Made by a program: the position numbers and the translations under genes. Below, one piece after another: positions 52,389 to 62,213 of a DNA stretch of 64,000 bases (its first letter is position 1; each line of letters opens with the position of its first letter). Below the pieces are notes generated by a model. It was not told the origin of the DNA and ran no database searches. It saw nothing but the letters and a program-made list of their open reading frames with translations. Origin of the DNA: Segatella copri (GTDB lineage: Bacteria > Bacteroidota > Bacteroidia > Bacteroidales > Bacteroidaceae); contig NZ_CATKVU010000006.1 of assembly GCF_949820605.1 (NCBI RefSeq), positions 1,658,501-1,722,500 of the forward strand, given 5' to 3'.

Positions 52389-53979
52389 CCTTAATTCCGC
52401 AACACTATATTTAACATTATTTATAAGTGCCTGTGCAACAAAAAGTTACCCAGGATTTTGCCATGTCAGAATTTTCACTTACCTTAGTGTTGCGAAAAGA
52501 AGACAAGCAAAACTCTAATATGACATGGCAAAGATACAAATAAAATCTGAGAAACTCACTCCTTTTGGGGGAATTTTTTCGATTATGGAGCAATTTGATG
52601 CTCTTTTAGCTCAAACCATAGATTCCACCTTGGGATTGAGATGCACTATGTTTGGTTATCAATATAGCGAGATTCTACGCTCTCTGATGTGCGTATATCT
52701 TTGTGGTGGCTCATGTATTGAGGATGTTACAACTCACCTGATGAAACATTTGTCTCTTCATCCAACTCTTCGCACTTGCAGCGCAGACACCATATTACGT
52801 GCTATCGAAGAACTGACTTTTAAGAGCATCACCTATAAGTCTGCTTCTGGCAAATCCTATGATTTCAATACTGCAGACAAGATGAACTGCTTACTGGTCA
52901 ATGCCCTGCTTGCTACTGGTCAATTGAAATCCGGTCAAGAGTATGATTTTGACTTTGACCATCAGTTCATTGAAACAGAGAAGTATGATGCAAAACCAAC
53001 CTACAAGAAGTTCTTGGGCTATAGTCCAGGCGTAGCTGTCATTAACGACATGATTGTTGGTATTGAAAATAGAGACGGCAACACAAACGTACGCTTCAAC
53101 CAAAAAGAAACTTTGGAAAGAATCTTCAAGCGATTGGAGGCTTCGGAAATATATATTTCTCGTGCCCGCATGGATTGCGGCTCATGTTCGGAGGAAATCG
53201 TAGATATGGTAGAGGCTCATTGCAGGCATTTTTATATTCGTGCCAACAGATGCTCTTCTTTCTACGATTCCATGTTTGCCTTAACTGGATGGAAAACTGT
53301 TGAAATCAACGGTATTGAGTTTGAGTTGAATTCTATCCTTGTTGAGAAATGGAAAGGAAAACCGTATCGTCTTGTCATACAGAGACAAAGGCGAATAGAT
53401 GGAGACCTTGACATTTGGGAAGGCGAATATACCTACAGATGTATACTGACTAACGATTACAAGTCGAGTGCAAGAGACATCGTGGAATTCTACAATCTTC
53501 GTGGTGGCAAGGAACGCATCTTCGATGACATGAACAATGGCTTTGGCTGGAATCGATTGCCAAAATCGTTCATGGCACAGAATACTGTATTCCTGCTTAT
53601 GACAGCTCTCATCAGAAACTTCTACAAAGCTATTATGCAGAGATTGAAAACCCATGAATTTGGATTGCGTGCCACCAGCAGAATCAAGACCTTTGTTTTC
53701 AAGTTCATCTCTGTTCCTGCGAAATGGATTAAGACATCACGTAGGCATGTATTGAACATTTACTCAGACAACAATGCTTATGCCAACCTGTTCAAGACAG
53801 ACTTTGGTTAAAGACCATGCTTTTCTGGTTAAACCAGCGTATTACCTCAAGTCGCTTTATGGGGTAAGGGGATTTTGTGTCTGCGACATTTCTGTTGTGC
53901 AAGAAATATGTACAATAAAATGAATTTTGTCGCTTTGCAAGCAAAATCCCACTAAACCCTATAGGTTGCGGATTTGAGG
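52389..53979 (+). mobile_element. Complete IS1380-family insertion sequence
   Basis: The 1591-bp element has 15-bp terminal inverted repeats (52389-52403 CCTTAATTCCGCAAC; 53965-53979 in complement) with two mismatches, and a 5-bp target duplication TATAA at 52384-52388 and 53980-53984. One transposase gene inside. It splits what was probably one operon: the OmpA gene and the DUF3945-type gene would lie only about 70 bp apart without it. Confidence 0.88.
52525..53811 (+). CDS. IS1380-family transposase, 428 aa
   Basis: Full length. DDE residues sit in DFDFDHQFIETEKYDAKPTY (first Asp), RMDCGSCSEE (second Asp) and the YNLRGGKERIFDDM motif (Glu in Y-x2-R-x3-E), as in IS1380 elements. No interruption seen. 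Only gene of 52389-53979. Confidence 0.94.
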   Translation: MAKIQIKSEKLTPFGGIFSIMEQFDALLAQTIDSTLGLRCTMFGYQYSEILRSLMCVYLCGGSCIEDVTTHLMKHLSLHPTLRTCSADTILRAIEELTFKSITYKSASGKSYDFNTADKMNCLLVNALLATGQLKSGQEYDFDFDHQFIETEKYDAKPTYKKFLGYSPGVAVINDMIVGIENRDGNTNVRFNQKETLERIFKRLEASEIYISRARMDCGSCSEEIVDMVEAHCRHFYIRANRCSSFYDSMFALTGWKTVEINGIEFELNSILVEKWKGKPYRLVIQRQRRIDGDLDIWEGEYTYRCILTNDYKSSARDIVEFYNLRGGKERIFDDMNNGFGWNRLPKSFMAQNTVFLLMTALIRNFYKAIMQRLKTHEFGLRATSRIKTFVFKFISVPAKWIKTSRRHVLNIYSDNNAYANLFKTDFG

Positions 53980-53996
53980 TATAAATATAATAAGGT

Positions 53997-56618
53997 ATGA
54001 GAACCATAAGAACAAACACAAATCCACGAGCCACGGATGTAGCCCCACAGCTGCAAAGCGTATTGAATGCCAATGGTATGCAAGCCCATATTTCGATGAC
54101 AGAGACAGGCATCTATCAGCTTGTCACCATGTCACACAACTCTTCGCAGCCAAGATATTACAATATCAACCAAAAGCAGTTGGAAGCCTTGATGAACGGA
54201 GGAACAACCGTATGGGACAAGAATGCCTACAACACTTTTGTTTCTATTGTGAAGAACGATTATTACATTCCAGGTTCCTTTGTAGCAGCAAGAAATGCCA
54301 ATTCTCCTGTTAACATGGGATTGAATGGTCATCGACTCAACGTAGGAGAATACGGCTATATGGGCGACCCACGTTTTCGTCCATTTTCAGGGCCAGGTTT
54401 TGGCAGATTCGACAACTCAATCTTTGGAATGTTGTTTGGAAGAGACAGATATCACGTTCGCAGAATCAATGATCGACCTTTCTTTGCCAATAGTGCGCCA
54501 GTTGTCATAGACCGTCCAGATGGTAGATTAAAGCCTGGAGAATTGAAGACAGGAAGCTATGGCTTCTATGACAAAGGTAACCAGCAGCAGGATGCCCTTG
54601 CCAACATGAAGGTAGAAAGCAAGCCTAAGGAGTTGGTGCGTCCTAAAGGACAGGCAGAAAGATTATCAGATATCTATAGCCCAGACTTAACGCTCACCCC
54701 AGAGACCTTTCAGCATTTGCTGGCATCCCATGGTGTAGTGATAGACGAAAAGAACAAGCTCCTCACTATCAAGTCATCTTCTGTAAACAAGGATTGCCAA
54801 TACAGTCTTACCGATGAAGAAGTAAAGAAATTGATGGCAGAAAAGTTCAAGAACACAGGTAAGAAAAGTAGCACAAAGAACGCAGTAAGCATCGATGAGC
54901 GTCTTGCCATCTTGAACAATGTTATAAAAGCTGACTTTAGCGACAAAATAACTCGTGAACAGCTTAACACCAAGGACTATGTTTCCATTCATCTGACACC
55001 AGAGAAAGAAAAGGAAATCTTTGCAAAGGAAGTTGCATCCCAACACTATACGACAACAACGTCTGACATCATCGACCTACAGAACATGAGAGAGGACTAC
55101 CATTCGGGATATATTGACAAATGGAACTCAATCGGGGTTGTGGATGGTAGAACACTCAACCCAAACGAAGGGTTCTATTTACCAGTGAAGGATGGCAGAA
55201 GAGTTGCAGTTGGTGAAATCCAAGCCTATCCTACCCATGATGGAGTGAAACCATCTTTCAGAATGACAGCAGTCATCAATGGGCAGGTCATGAGCCATGA
55301 GATTAGCAAGGAAGACTACTTGAAGTTCATCAATTACGAAGACAAATACCGTCTTCAACTCTTTGACAAAGTGTTTGACGAGGTAAAGATAAAGAATGCG
55401 TCCAACGGAGAGTTGCAAGACAACGTGAAGTCAGGGAACCTCACCACAGCCAATGGAGTTGTTACCTTAAATGGTGACTACAGCCTTGTCAGTGAAAAGT
55501 CCTCAGCAGTAATCACGAGTGCCACGGCGTGGAAAGACGAGATTTCTGGCAACTATCTGATGAACGTAAGAACCAACAAGGATGTTGGCATGTGGTCTTT
55601 CAAGATTACTGAAGCTCAGTACAACAACTTCAAATATTCCACAGACGAGGAACGTGCGAAGTTGCTTACCAACATGATTCCACTTACAGACGAGAACAAG
55701 GAAAAGATGAAGGTGGTGGCAAGCAATACCCTCTATCAGGGTGGTTACACTAGAGGTCAAAATGCCAATATTCCTCCTTCACTTGCAAAAGTGTTGAAAG
55801 ACTTAAAGGCAGCAGGACTTGGCTATGAAATCATCACTTCTTCGAACACATCAGAACAAGAGCGTTTCGATACCATAAAGAAAGGTCTTCAAAAGCTTCA
55901 AGACTATGGACAGGCAAAGGGAAAGGATGTAAAGATGCCGTCTGACAGCGAGATATGGCAAATGCTCAAAGAGAATCCCGATCCTCGCAAACTACCTTCC
56001 GTAGAAACCAGAACCAAGGAAACTGTTCTCTATGGAAAGGAAGTAATCAACCTCAACGACCTTCGAGAACAAACGAAAATCAACCTTCTTGGCGATGCCA
56101 GTATAAACGGTGAATCACTCAATAACATCAAGGCGAGCAAAGAATGGAAGCGAAGCGGAGAGCATGGCAGGGCTACAGAAGTCGGAGATATTGCAGTAGA
56201 GAGAATCAAAGATGCCAATGGCAATGCCGTTGAAGGGAAATACAAGATGACTGCAGTAATAGATGGGAATGTCTTTTCCCATGAGATTACCCAAAAGCAG
56301 TATGACAAGTTCCTTGCCATCAACGACTATCAAAGAATGAAGCTCTTCGACAAGATTTTTCCAGAGGTAGAGATGAAGACCAAGCCTGAGAGCCGCTTCA
56401 ATCTTGGCGCAGCCATCCTTGCAGCAGTCACTGTTGGAGCGGATGTAGTGGCAGGTTTGTCCGCACCACCTCGTCCTCGCCCAGAGATATACGAGTCAGC
56501 ACCAGTTTTCCATAAACCAGGTGTCGTATCTCCACAAGCAGTGTCTGCGGCCGTATATGAAAGCTTGGCAGAGCAACCAGGTAGAGGTCAGAACGAAGGT
56601 ATGGGAATGGGAAGATAA
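53997..56618 (+). CDS. DUF3945-type protein with tandem domains, 873 aa
   Basis: A cytosolic, repeat-containing protein. Two copies of a domain align: FRMTAVINGQVMSHEISKED near residue 421 and YKMTAVIDGNVFSHEITQKQ near residue 750, each followed by Y-x-KF...LFDKxFxEVxxK. Between them is a helical region. The N-terminal 200 residues carry Gly/Phe/Arg-rich sequence (PFSGPGFGRFD). The C-terminal end is basic-Gly (GQNEGMGMGR). It belongs to the polyvalent/DUF3945 family of mobile-element proteins. With IS1380 immediately upstream, its original promoter may be disrupted. Confidence 0.72.
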   Translation: MRTIRTNTNPRATDVAPQLQSVLNANGMQAHISMTETGIYQLVTMSHNSSQPRYYNINQKQLEALMNGGTTVWDKNAYNTFVSIVKNDYYIPGSFVAARNANSPVNMGLNGHRLNVGEYGYMGDPRFRPFSGPGFGRFDNSIFGMLFGRDRYHVRRINDRPFFANSAPVVIDRPDGRLKPGELKTGSYGFYDKGNQQQDALANMKVESKPKELVRPKGQAERLSDIYSPDLTLTPETFQHLLASHGVVIDEKNKLLTIKSSSVNKDCQYSLTDEEVKKLMAEKFKNTGKKSSTKNAVSIDERLAILNNVIKADFSDKITREQLNTKDYVSIHLTPEKEKEIFAKEVASQHYTTTTSDIIDLQNMREDYHSGYIDKWNSIGVVDGRTLNPNEGFYLPVKDGRRVAVGEIQAYPTHDGVKPSFRMTAVINGQVMSHEISKEDYLKFINYEDKYRLQLFDKVFDEVKIKNASNGELQDNVKSGNLTTANGVVTLNGDYSLVSEKSSAVITSATAWKDEISGNYLMNVRTNKDVGMWSFKITEAQYNNFKYSTDEERAKLLTNMIPLTDENKEKMKVVASNTLYQGGYTRGQNANIPPSLAKVLKDLKAAGLGYEIITSSNTSEQERFDTIKKGLQKLQDYGQAKGKDVKMPSDSEIWQMLKENPDPRKLPSVETRTKETVLYGKEVINLNDLREQTKINLLGDASINGESLNNIKASKEWKRSGEHGRATEVGDIAVERIKDANGNAVEGKYKMTAVIDGNVFSHEITQKQYDKFLAINDYQRMKLFDKIFPEVEMKTKPESRFNLGAAILAAVTVGADVVAGLSAPPRPRPEIYESAPVFHKPGVVSPQAVSAAVYESLAEQPGRGQNEGMGMGR

Positions 56619-56659
56619 CGCTTCCCATCCCTTTAATAAAATATAAATATACAAGAGAT

Positions 56660-57154
56660 ATGAACAAAACCATATTTATGTTTCGCACGGTTACGTTGCG
56701 TCCTCATTGGTTTCAATACATAATCAATGAGACAGGTTCTTTGTGCCTCCTTGTTGCTAGTATATGGATATACAAGTTTTGTAGTTTCGCCTATCATGAG
56801 TGGGCTATCTATGCTTGCATCCTGCTATTGTTCCACCTTCTTTTCAAGTTAGTTTATCTTGCAAGAATGGAATATATCATCACAGGAGAACAAATCATTA
56901 TCCTTCATGGGGTGTTCTCCCACTCCACTGATTACGTGGAGCTATACAGAGTTGTTGACTACCAGCAAAGTAGAAGCTTGCCCCAACAACTTTTCGGTTT
57001 GAAAACCGTCACCATATACTCAGGTGACCGCAATAATGCCAAACTTGACATGATAGGCATCAAGGCTAGCAATGACATTGTTTCGGAGATAAGATGTAGA
57101 GTTGAGTTTAACAAGAAAAACAAAGGAATATATGAAATCACAAATCGTTCGTAA
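56660..57154 (+). CDS. Bacterial PH-domain membrane protein (bPH_2-like)
   Basis: 164 aa. Two membrane helices (about 28-48 and 52-70), then a PH-like domain: MEYIITGEQIIILHGVFS, ELYRVVDYQQSRSLPQQLFG, LKTVTIYSGD. Proteins of the YdbS/YdbT kind share this domain. It is anchored in the inner membrane. The gene overlaps the next one by 23 bp. Role in transfer unknown. Confidence 0.75.
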   Translation: MNKTIFMFRTVTLRPHWFQYIINETGSLCLLVASIWIYKFCSFAYHEWAIYACILLLFHLLFKLVYLARMEYIITGEQIIILHGVFSHSTDYVELYRVVDYQQSRSLPQQLFGLKTVTIYSGDRNNAKLDMIGIKASNDIVSEIRCRVEFNKKNKGIYEITNRS

Positions 57155-57875
57155 AATTTTGTTCCTCATCTTGCTGGTCATTTTGTACAACGTACAGGTG
57201 TTCGGACAAGGAGCATCCTCCTCCAATCCAATTGAATATACAGCCATAGGTGAAGGAGAGGCATTGTTAAGCAAACAAATAAAGCAACAACAACATTGTC
57301 TTGATACATTGTTTGTTCTCCAGGGAGGCATAGTTTACTCACAAACGAAGATGAAGAATTGGGAGCAAAAGTATAATTCTTACTTAAAGACAGCACAAGG
57401 ATTTGCTTCTTCCATCAAGGCTGCAACAACCTTATATGCAGAAGGGATGCAAACCCTCTCCGCCTTATGGGAGATAAAAACAGCTTGCAAGCTCAATCCA
57501 CAAGGAATAGCTTCATCGATTTCCATGAACAACCTATATGCTGAAACAGCCGTGGAATTGGTGAAAACCTATAGGTTGCTAAAGAAAGTAGTGGCAGGAG
57601 AAGGCGAAGGCCATATGCTCAATGGAGCGGAAAGAACAAAAATATTATGGCAACTGAATAGCGAGATTGAACAGCTCAACAAAAGATTCCGAGCCTTGGC
57701 ACTAAGCATCAGTCTCTATTCCTTCGAGGATGTTTGGAATCGTGCCATTGCAGGAAAGATACAAAAAAGCAATAAGACACTTGCCGAGGAAGCCAGAAAA
57801 AGGCAGTCTCGCGCCATGAAAATAGTAGCCAAGTTCTATAAAGAACGACAAAACAGCAAACCTTGGGGATGGTAA
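57132..57875 (+). CDS. Secreted helical protein, 247 aa
   Basis: Start at ATG 57132 gives a signal peptide (VRKILFLILLVILYNVQVFG); the frame opens earlier at 57102 inside the PH gene. The mature protein is helical (YNSYLKTAQGFASSIKAAT, EIEQLNKRFRALALSIS) and basic at the end. Similar in layout to 24013, 24945 and 57895, possibly diverged paralogues. Confidence 0.65.
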   Translation: MKSQIVRKILFLILLVILYNVQVFGQGASSSNPIEYTAIGEGEALLSKQIKQQQHCLDTLFVLQGGIVYSQTKMKNWEQKYNSYLKTAQGFASSIKAATTLYAEGMQTLSALWEIKTACKLNPQGIASSISMNNLYAETAVELVKTYRLLKKVVAGEGEGHMLNGAERTKILWQLNSEIEQLNKRFRALALSISLYSFEDVWNRAIAGKIQKSNKTLAEEARKRQSRAMKIVAKFYKERQNSKPWGW

Positions 57876-57894
57876 AACAAAAAAAAGCATCATT

Positions 57895-58608
57895 ATGAAG
57901 AAAAGTAATATTCTAATATTAGCAGTCACAGCAATCTTTATGTTCCCCAATCCTACCCATTCACAAAATGGTCCGGATCCAGTGAGAGCAGGAATGTTCA
58001 AACTGTATGCCAAGACTGCAACAAAAGCCTTAGTTGCACAAGATGCTGTTTTGACTTTGAACGGAGGTGAACATATCATGTCCAAGGAAGAAGTGGACAA
58101 GATTAATAATTTTCAAAACCAGTTCAACAAATATCTGACAAGCTTCGATAATATTCTTACTATTGCAGCAGAGATATACGCCATCTATTTTGAGGTTGAC
58201 CACGCTGTAAAGAACATCAAGGAATTGAAATCCTTTACGTTCTCTTGTCCAGCTAACACCCTTGCCGTTGCCTTGTCAAAATCAAGAAGCCATATCTACA
58301 GCGACATCATAGACAACGGCATCCAGATAGCTGCAGATGTAGAAAAGCTTCTTCCTATCAGCAAGGACGAGGACAAGAACAGCAAGATGACGGAAAAAGA
58401 AAGAATTGACTGCATTAGCAGAGTCAGAAAAAGCCTTCAGAGCATGAATTATAAGATAAGAAAGCTGAATCGCCTCTTGCGCTATACAACCCTTATGGAT
58501 TCATGGTATGAACTGAGAGGAAAATATTATAAACCAAAGAGCATGTACACCATCAGCACAGAATGCCAAAAGAGATGGGCAAGAAAGGCTCGTGGCGTAA
58601 TGAATTAG
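57895..58608 (+). CDS. Secreted helical protein, 237 aa
   Basis: A signal peptide (ILILAVTAIFMFPNPTHSQ) and a helical body (KINNFQNQFNKYLTSFDNI, SRVRKSLQSMNYKIRKLNRL), ending basic (KRWARKARGVMN). It follows 57132 by 19 bp and precedes the coupling protein by 16 bp. Possibly pilus- or channel-associated; no recognised family. Confidence 0.65.
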   Translation: MKKSNILILAVTAIFMFPNPTHSQNGPDPVRAGMFKLYAKTATKALVAQDAVLTLNGGEHIMSKEEVDKINNFQNQFNKYLTSFDNILTIAAEIYAIYFEVDHAVKNIKELKSFTFSCPANTLAVALSKSRSHIYSDIIDNGIQIAADVEKLLPISKDEDKNSKMTEKERIDCISRVRKSLQSMNYKIRKLNRLLRYTTLMDSWYELRGKYYKPKSMYTISTECQKRWARKARGVMN

Positions 58609-58624
58609 AAATAAGAATAAAATA

Positions 58625-60832
58625 ATGGAAGAATCGAAAGAACTTCAAGGTCTCTACACCCTATTTCGAGTAGCCATCTACGTATCGTTGGTGCTAGAGT
58701 TTTTCATGTATGCCCTCGATCCATCCGCTTTGGATTTCTTGGGAGGTCTCATCACAGACATTCATTCTCGTCTTCACAGAATGTCTGTATATCAGTATTT
58801 GCCTTTCAGTAAACTGGTGACTGTAATGTTGGTCATCATCACCTGTATAGGAACAAAGAACAAGAAGCAGTTAGAGTTTGATGCCAGAAAGATGGTCTTT
58901 TGGCCAATATCTATAGGATTGTTACTTGTTACTCTATCTGTATTCTTATATAACTGGGATTGGCATAGTAGAGTTTGGATTCTCAAAACAAACATTTGGT
59001 TCTACATGGCAGCATCCATCATAGGAACAGTGCTCATCCATGTTGCACTTGACAATGTTTCCAAATACTTCAGGGATGGTATGTTGAAAGACCGCTTCAA
59101 CTTCGAGAACGAGAGTTTCGAGCAAGCAGAAGAATTGGTGGAAAACAAGTATTCCGTAAACATACCTATGCGCTACTACTACCGAGGCAAGTTTCGCCAT
59201 GGATGGATAAACATCATCAATCCCTTCAGAGGAACATGGGTAGTAGGTACACCAGGTAGTGGTAAGACATTCTCTGTGATAGAACCATATATAAGACAAC
59301 ACTCCAAGAAAGGCTTTGCCATGGTAGTATATGACTACAAGTTCCCTACCCTAGCAACCAAGCTCTATTACCATTACAGGAAGAACCAAGCTGCCGGAAA
59401 CACTCCTGCGAACTGTAAGTTCAACATCATAAACTTCGTCAATGTAGAGTATTCCAGAAGAGTAAATCCTATTCAGCAAAAGTACATCAGCAACTTGGCT
59501 GCTGCAATGGAAACAGCCGAGACTTTGGTAGAATCCTTGCAAAAAGGACAAAAGGGAGGCGGCGGTAGTGATGACTTCTTCCAGAAGTCTGCAACCAACT
59601 TCCTCGCCGCTTGCATTTACTTCTTTGTGAACTACAACAAAGTGCCTTATGACAAAGACGGAAATATCCTTGATGCCCAATACGAGCAAGTTGAAGGAAC
59701 ATTCCACCAACGACTCACAGGTAGGGTCTATGCAAAAGGATGTCTGGGACAAGCAGACAAACTTGTGGAGCCAGCCTATTGGAAAGGGCAATACTCCGAC
59801 ATGCCTCATGTCCTATCCTTCCTCAACCACGACTACAAGGAAATCTTTGAGGTGTTGAATACAGATACAGAGGTGGCACCACTTCTTGGTCCGTTCCAAA
59901 CAGCCTTTGAGAACAAGGCCATGGAACAGTTGGAAGGTATGATTGGTACACTTAGAGTTCAAATCTCTCGATTGGCCACAAAAGAAAGCTATTGGGTATT
60001 CAGTGGCGATGACTTTGACCTAAAGGTATCAGACCCTAAGAGTCCAAGCTACCTTCTCATAGCCAATGACCCAGAAATGGAATCCATCGTGGGAGCATTG
60101 AACGCTTTGATTCTGAACCGTCTTGTAACACGAGTGAACAGTGGACAGGGAAAGAATGTGCCTGTAAGTATCATTGTGGATGAGCTTCCTACGCTTTATT
60201 TCCATAAGATAGACCGTCTGATAGGAACTGCCCGAAGCAACAAGGTAGCAGTGACATTAGGTTTCCAGGAACTCCCACAGCTTGAAGCAGACTACAGTAA
60301 GGTAGGAAAAGATAAGATTATCACTACCGTTGGTAATGTAATCAGTGGTTCTGCGAGAAGTAAAGATACCTTGGACTGGCTTTCCGGAGATATTTTTGGC
60401 AAGGTGGTACAGTTGAAGAAAGGTATCACCATTGACCGAGATAGAACATCCATCAACCTCAATGAGAATATGGACAGCCTTGTTCCTGCTTCCAAAATAT
60501 CGGATATGGCTTCAGGATGGATTTGCGGTCAGACAGCTAGAGACTTCACTGTTACAAAGACAGGAAGAAAAGGGGCTATGGATATTCAGAAGGCTGAGGA
60601 GTTCAAAACTTCCAAGTTCTTCTGCAAGACCAACTTCGATATGGACGAGATAAAGAAAGAGGAAGCAGACTATGCAAACTATCCTCTTCCGAAGTTCTAT
60701 GTCTTTGAATCTCCTGATGCCAAGGAGCGAATGCTCTCACAAAACTTCAGTAGAATCAATCAAGAAGTTGACGATATGATAAAGCATATTCAAACAGAAT
60801 GCAAAAAAGAAAGTAAAACAAATAAAAAATAG
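58625..60832 (+). CDS. Type IV coupling protein (VirD4/TraD-like)
   Basis: 735 aa. Two to four N-terminal membrane helices (about 10-35, 62-80, 97-115, 130-148) anchor a cytosolic ATPase with Walker A GTPGSGKT at 208-215 and Walker B IIVDELPTL around 514-522, followed by TLGFQELPQLEADY. It brings the relaxase-DNA complex to the channel and belongs to the Bacteroidales group often called TraG/MobC. No relaxase gene is found in the window, so its DNA-processing partner lies elsewhere. Confidence 0.9.
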   Translation: MEESKELQGLYTLFRVAIYVSLVLEFFMYALDPSALDFLGGLITDIHSRLHRMSVYQYLPFSKLVTVMLVIITCIGTKNKKQLEFDARKMVFWPISIGLLLVTLSVFLYNWDWHSRVWILKTNIWFYMAASIIGTVLIHVALDNVSKYFRDGMLKDRFNFENESFEQAEELVENKYSVNIPMRYYYRGKFRHGWINIINPFRGTWVVGTPGSGKTFSVIEPYIRQHSKKGFAMVVYDYKFPTLATKLYYHYRKNQAAGNTPANCKFNIINFVNVEYSRRVNPIQQKYISNLAAAMETAETLVESLQKGQKGGGGSDDFFQKSATNFLAACIYFFVNYNKVPYDKDGNILDAQYEQVEGTFHQRLTGRVYAKGCLGQADKLVEPAYWKGQYSDMPHVLSFLNHDYKEIFEVLNTDTEVAPLLGPFQTAFENKAMEQLEGMIGTLRVQISRLATKESYWVFSGDDFDLKVSDPKSPSYLLIANDPEMESIVGALNALILNRLVTRVNSGQGKNVPVSIIVDELPTLYFHKIDRLIGTARSNKVAVTLGFQELPQLEADYSKVGKDKIITTVGNVISGSARSKDTLDWLSGDIFGKVVQLKKGITIDRDRTSINLNENMDSLVPASKISDMASGWICGQTARDFTVTKTGRKGAMDIQKAEEFKTSKFFCKTNFDMDEIKKEEADYANYPLPKFYVFESPDAKERMLSQNFSRINQEVDDMIKHIQTECKKESKTNKK

Positions 60833-60839
60833 AAAGAGT

Positions 60840-61220
60840 ATGAAGAAGTATGATTTATATATTTTTTTCTTAGGTCTCATCACTGGTATATTCCTAACAG
60901 TTATAATTGCTATTTGTTATAACAATTATTACAATCAAGAAAGTTCAGACATCACCTTCTTTGAAAAACCAAAAGATTTTATCCCCATGAAAGAAATAGA
61001 GGTTTTTCAAGTTTTGGATGACAGTATAGCTTTGGCTAAATGCAATGACTTTGGTAGCGGTCATTATGGAACAGTTTTCCTAATAAAAGGCAATGAGAAC
61101 TTATACGACGACCAAAAAATTGATTTGAGTCATTTTAGTGTTCAACAGATAGGAATATATCGCTATGAAACTCGTGATGATTTAGAAAAGGCTGTTCCTT
61201 TCATAGAAATTAAAAAATAA
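60840..61220 (+). CDS. Small membrane-anchored protein, 126 aa
   Basis: One N-terminal helix (IFFLGLITGIFLTVIIAICY) then a soluble domain with ITFFEKPKDFIPMKEIEVFQ, VLDDSIALAK and YDDQKIDLSHFSVQQIGIYR. I recall similar proteins in Prevotella and Bacteroides mobile elements, function unknown. It begins 7 bp after the coupling protein. Confidence 0.65.
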   Translation: MKKYDLYIFFLGLITGIFLTVIIAICYNNYYNQESSDITFFEKPKDFIPMKEIEVFQVLDDSIALAKCNDFGSGHYGTVFLIKGNENLYDDQKIDLSHFSVQQIGIYRYETRDDLEKAVPFIEIKK

Positions 61221-61241
61221 TATTTACAGACTAGCAGCTTT

Positions 61242-61520
61242 ATGGAAACAAGATTTAGAGAAAATGAATATTCTGGTGGTATTAAAGAAATGCGTTCTAC
61301 TGATTATCGTGACGTTGCACAAGAAAAAAAGACGAATGCAATCGTTACTTATCGTAAGAAATATCTTATGTTATCCAAAGAAAGTGTGGCAAATATCATC
61401 TTGCAAGAAGGACATTTGTATGGAAGTGCCCTATTGAAAGCGTGCCAAAAGAATGGTAATCCTTCTATGTGCAAAGAGGCTCAGATTATTTTTTCCGATG
61501 ATATAATCTGTTGGCTATAA
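61242..61520 (+). CDS. Hypothetical protein, 92 aa
   Basis: A soluble charged protein (RSTDYRDVAQEKKTNAIVTY; SKESVANIILQEGHLYGSAL). No family recognised. It is last in the operon, ending just before a terminator. Confidence 0.5.
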   Translation: METRFRENEYSGGIKEMRSTDYRDVAQEKKTNAIVTYRKKYLMLSKESVANIILQEGHLYGSALLKACQKNGNPSMCKEAQIIFSDDIICWL

Positions 61521-61534
61521 TATAAGGTTCAACG

Positions 61535-61564
61535 CTCCTGGTTCGAAAGAATCAGGAGTTTTTT
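61535..61564 (+). terminator. Terminator
   Basis: CTCCTG (61535-61540) pairs with CAGGAG (61553-61558), with a second TTC/GAA step, followed by TTTTTT. It closes the rightward operon and resembles the hairpin at 36738-36763. Confidence 0.85.
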
Positions 61565-61592
61565 GTTTGTAAGCCATAAAAACTCATAAAAG

Positions 61593-61624
61593 TTTGGAGA
61601 TTAGAAATATTTGTCGTACTTTTG
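61593..61624 (+). promoter_or_regulatory. Bacteroidales-type promoter for the Panacea operon
   Basis: -33 TTTG at 61593-61596 and -7 TACTTTTG at 61617-61624, 20 bp apart. It lies upstream of the gene at 61650. Confidence 0.8.
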
Positions 61625-61649
61625 CAGCGGAATATAACGTTATAACAAT

Positions 61650-62213
61650 ATGAAATCACAGGAGCAGATAAACAAGATAGAAGCGGTTGTGTTGTATATA
61701 TTGCAGCACTTCAAGGAAGGTTTGGACTATATCAAGCTGTTTAAAATCATGTATTTTGCACAACGTGAGTATTTGGCGACCTACGGTTTGACGATTGCCG
61801 AGGACACTTTTAAGGCACGTCAGTTAGGGCCTGTTCCGTCGCTCACCTACAAGGTGGTGAAGATGGCGGAGAACGGTGACGAATCGGCAGACCTCAAAGG
61901 CTTCACTTCTTCTATTCGAGTGGACGAGAACCAAAATGTTTATGCCACGGCGGCACCAGATATGGACTATATAGCCGATATGGAAAAAGAGGAATTGGAC
62001 AAGACGATAGCCAAGTACGGCAACGTTGGCTCAAAACGACTTTCGGAGATGTCGCACGACGATGCCTACAAAGCAGTGTGCGAGCGAATGAAAGACGATC
62101 CACAGAAAGATGTGCTTACGCTTATTGACATAGCACGTGCCGGCGGTGCGACGGATGCGATGGTAAACCACATTCGCCAAGTGCAGATTATTAAGGAATC
62201 GATGGAATGTTGA
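61650..62213 (+). CDS. Panacea-domain (SocA-like, DUF4065) antitoxin
   Basis: 187 aa. The DUF4065/Panacea pattern is clear: YIKLFKIMYFAQREYLATYG, then KARQLGPVPS, helices to MSHDDAYKAV. Panacea proteins act as antitoxins against many unrelated toxins. It overlaps the downstream gene by 7 bp, as expected for a two-gene toxin-antitoxin operon. Confidence 0.85.
   Translation: MKSQEQINKIEAVVLYILQHFKEGLDYIKLFKIMYFAQREYLATYGLTIAEDTFKARQLGPVPSLTYKVVKMAENGDESADLKGFTSSIRVDENQNVYATAAPDMDYIADMEKEELDKTIAKYGNVGSKRLSEMSHDDAYKAVCERMKDDPQKDVLTLIDIARAGGATDAMVNHIRQVQIIKESMEC

Noticed and set aside
52430..52440. IS1380 left end at CCTGTGCAAC
   Set aside because: The complement at the right end does not match; the 52389/53979 pair has better matching repeats and a 5-bp target duplication.
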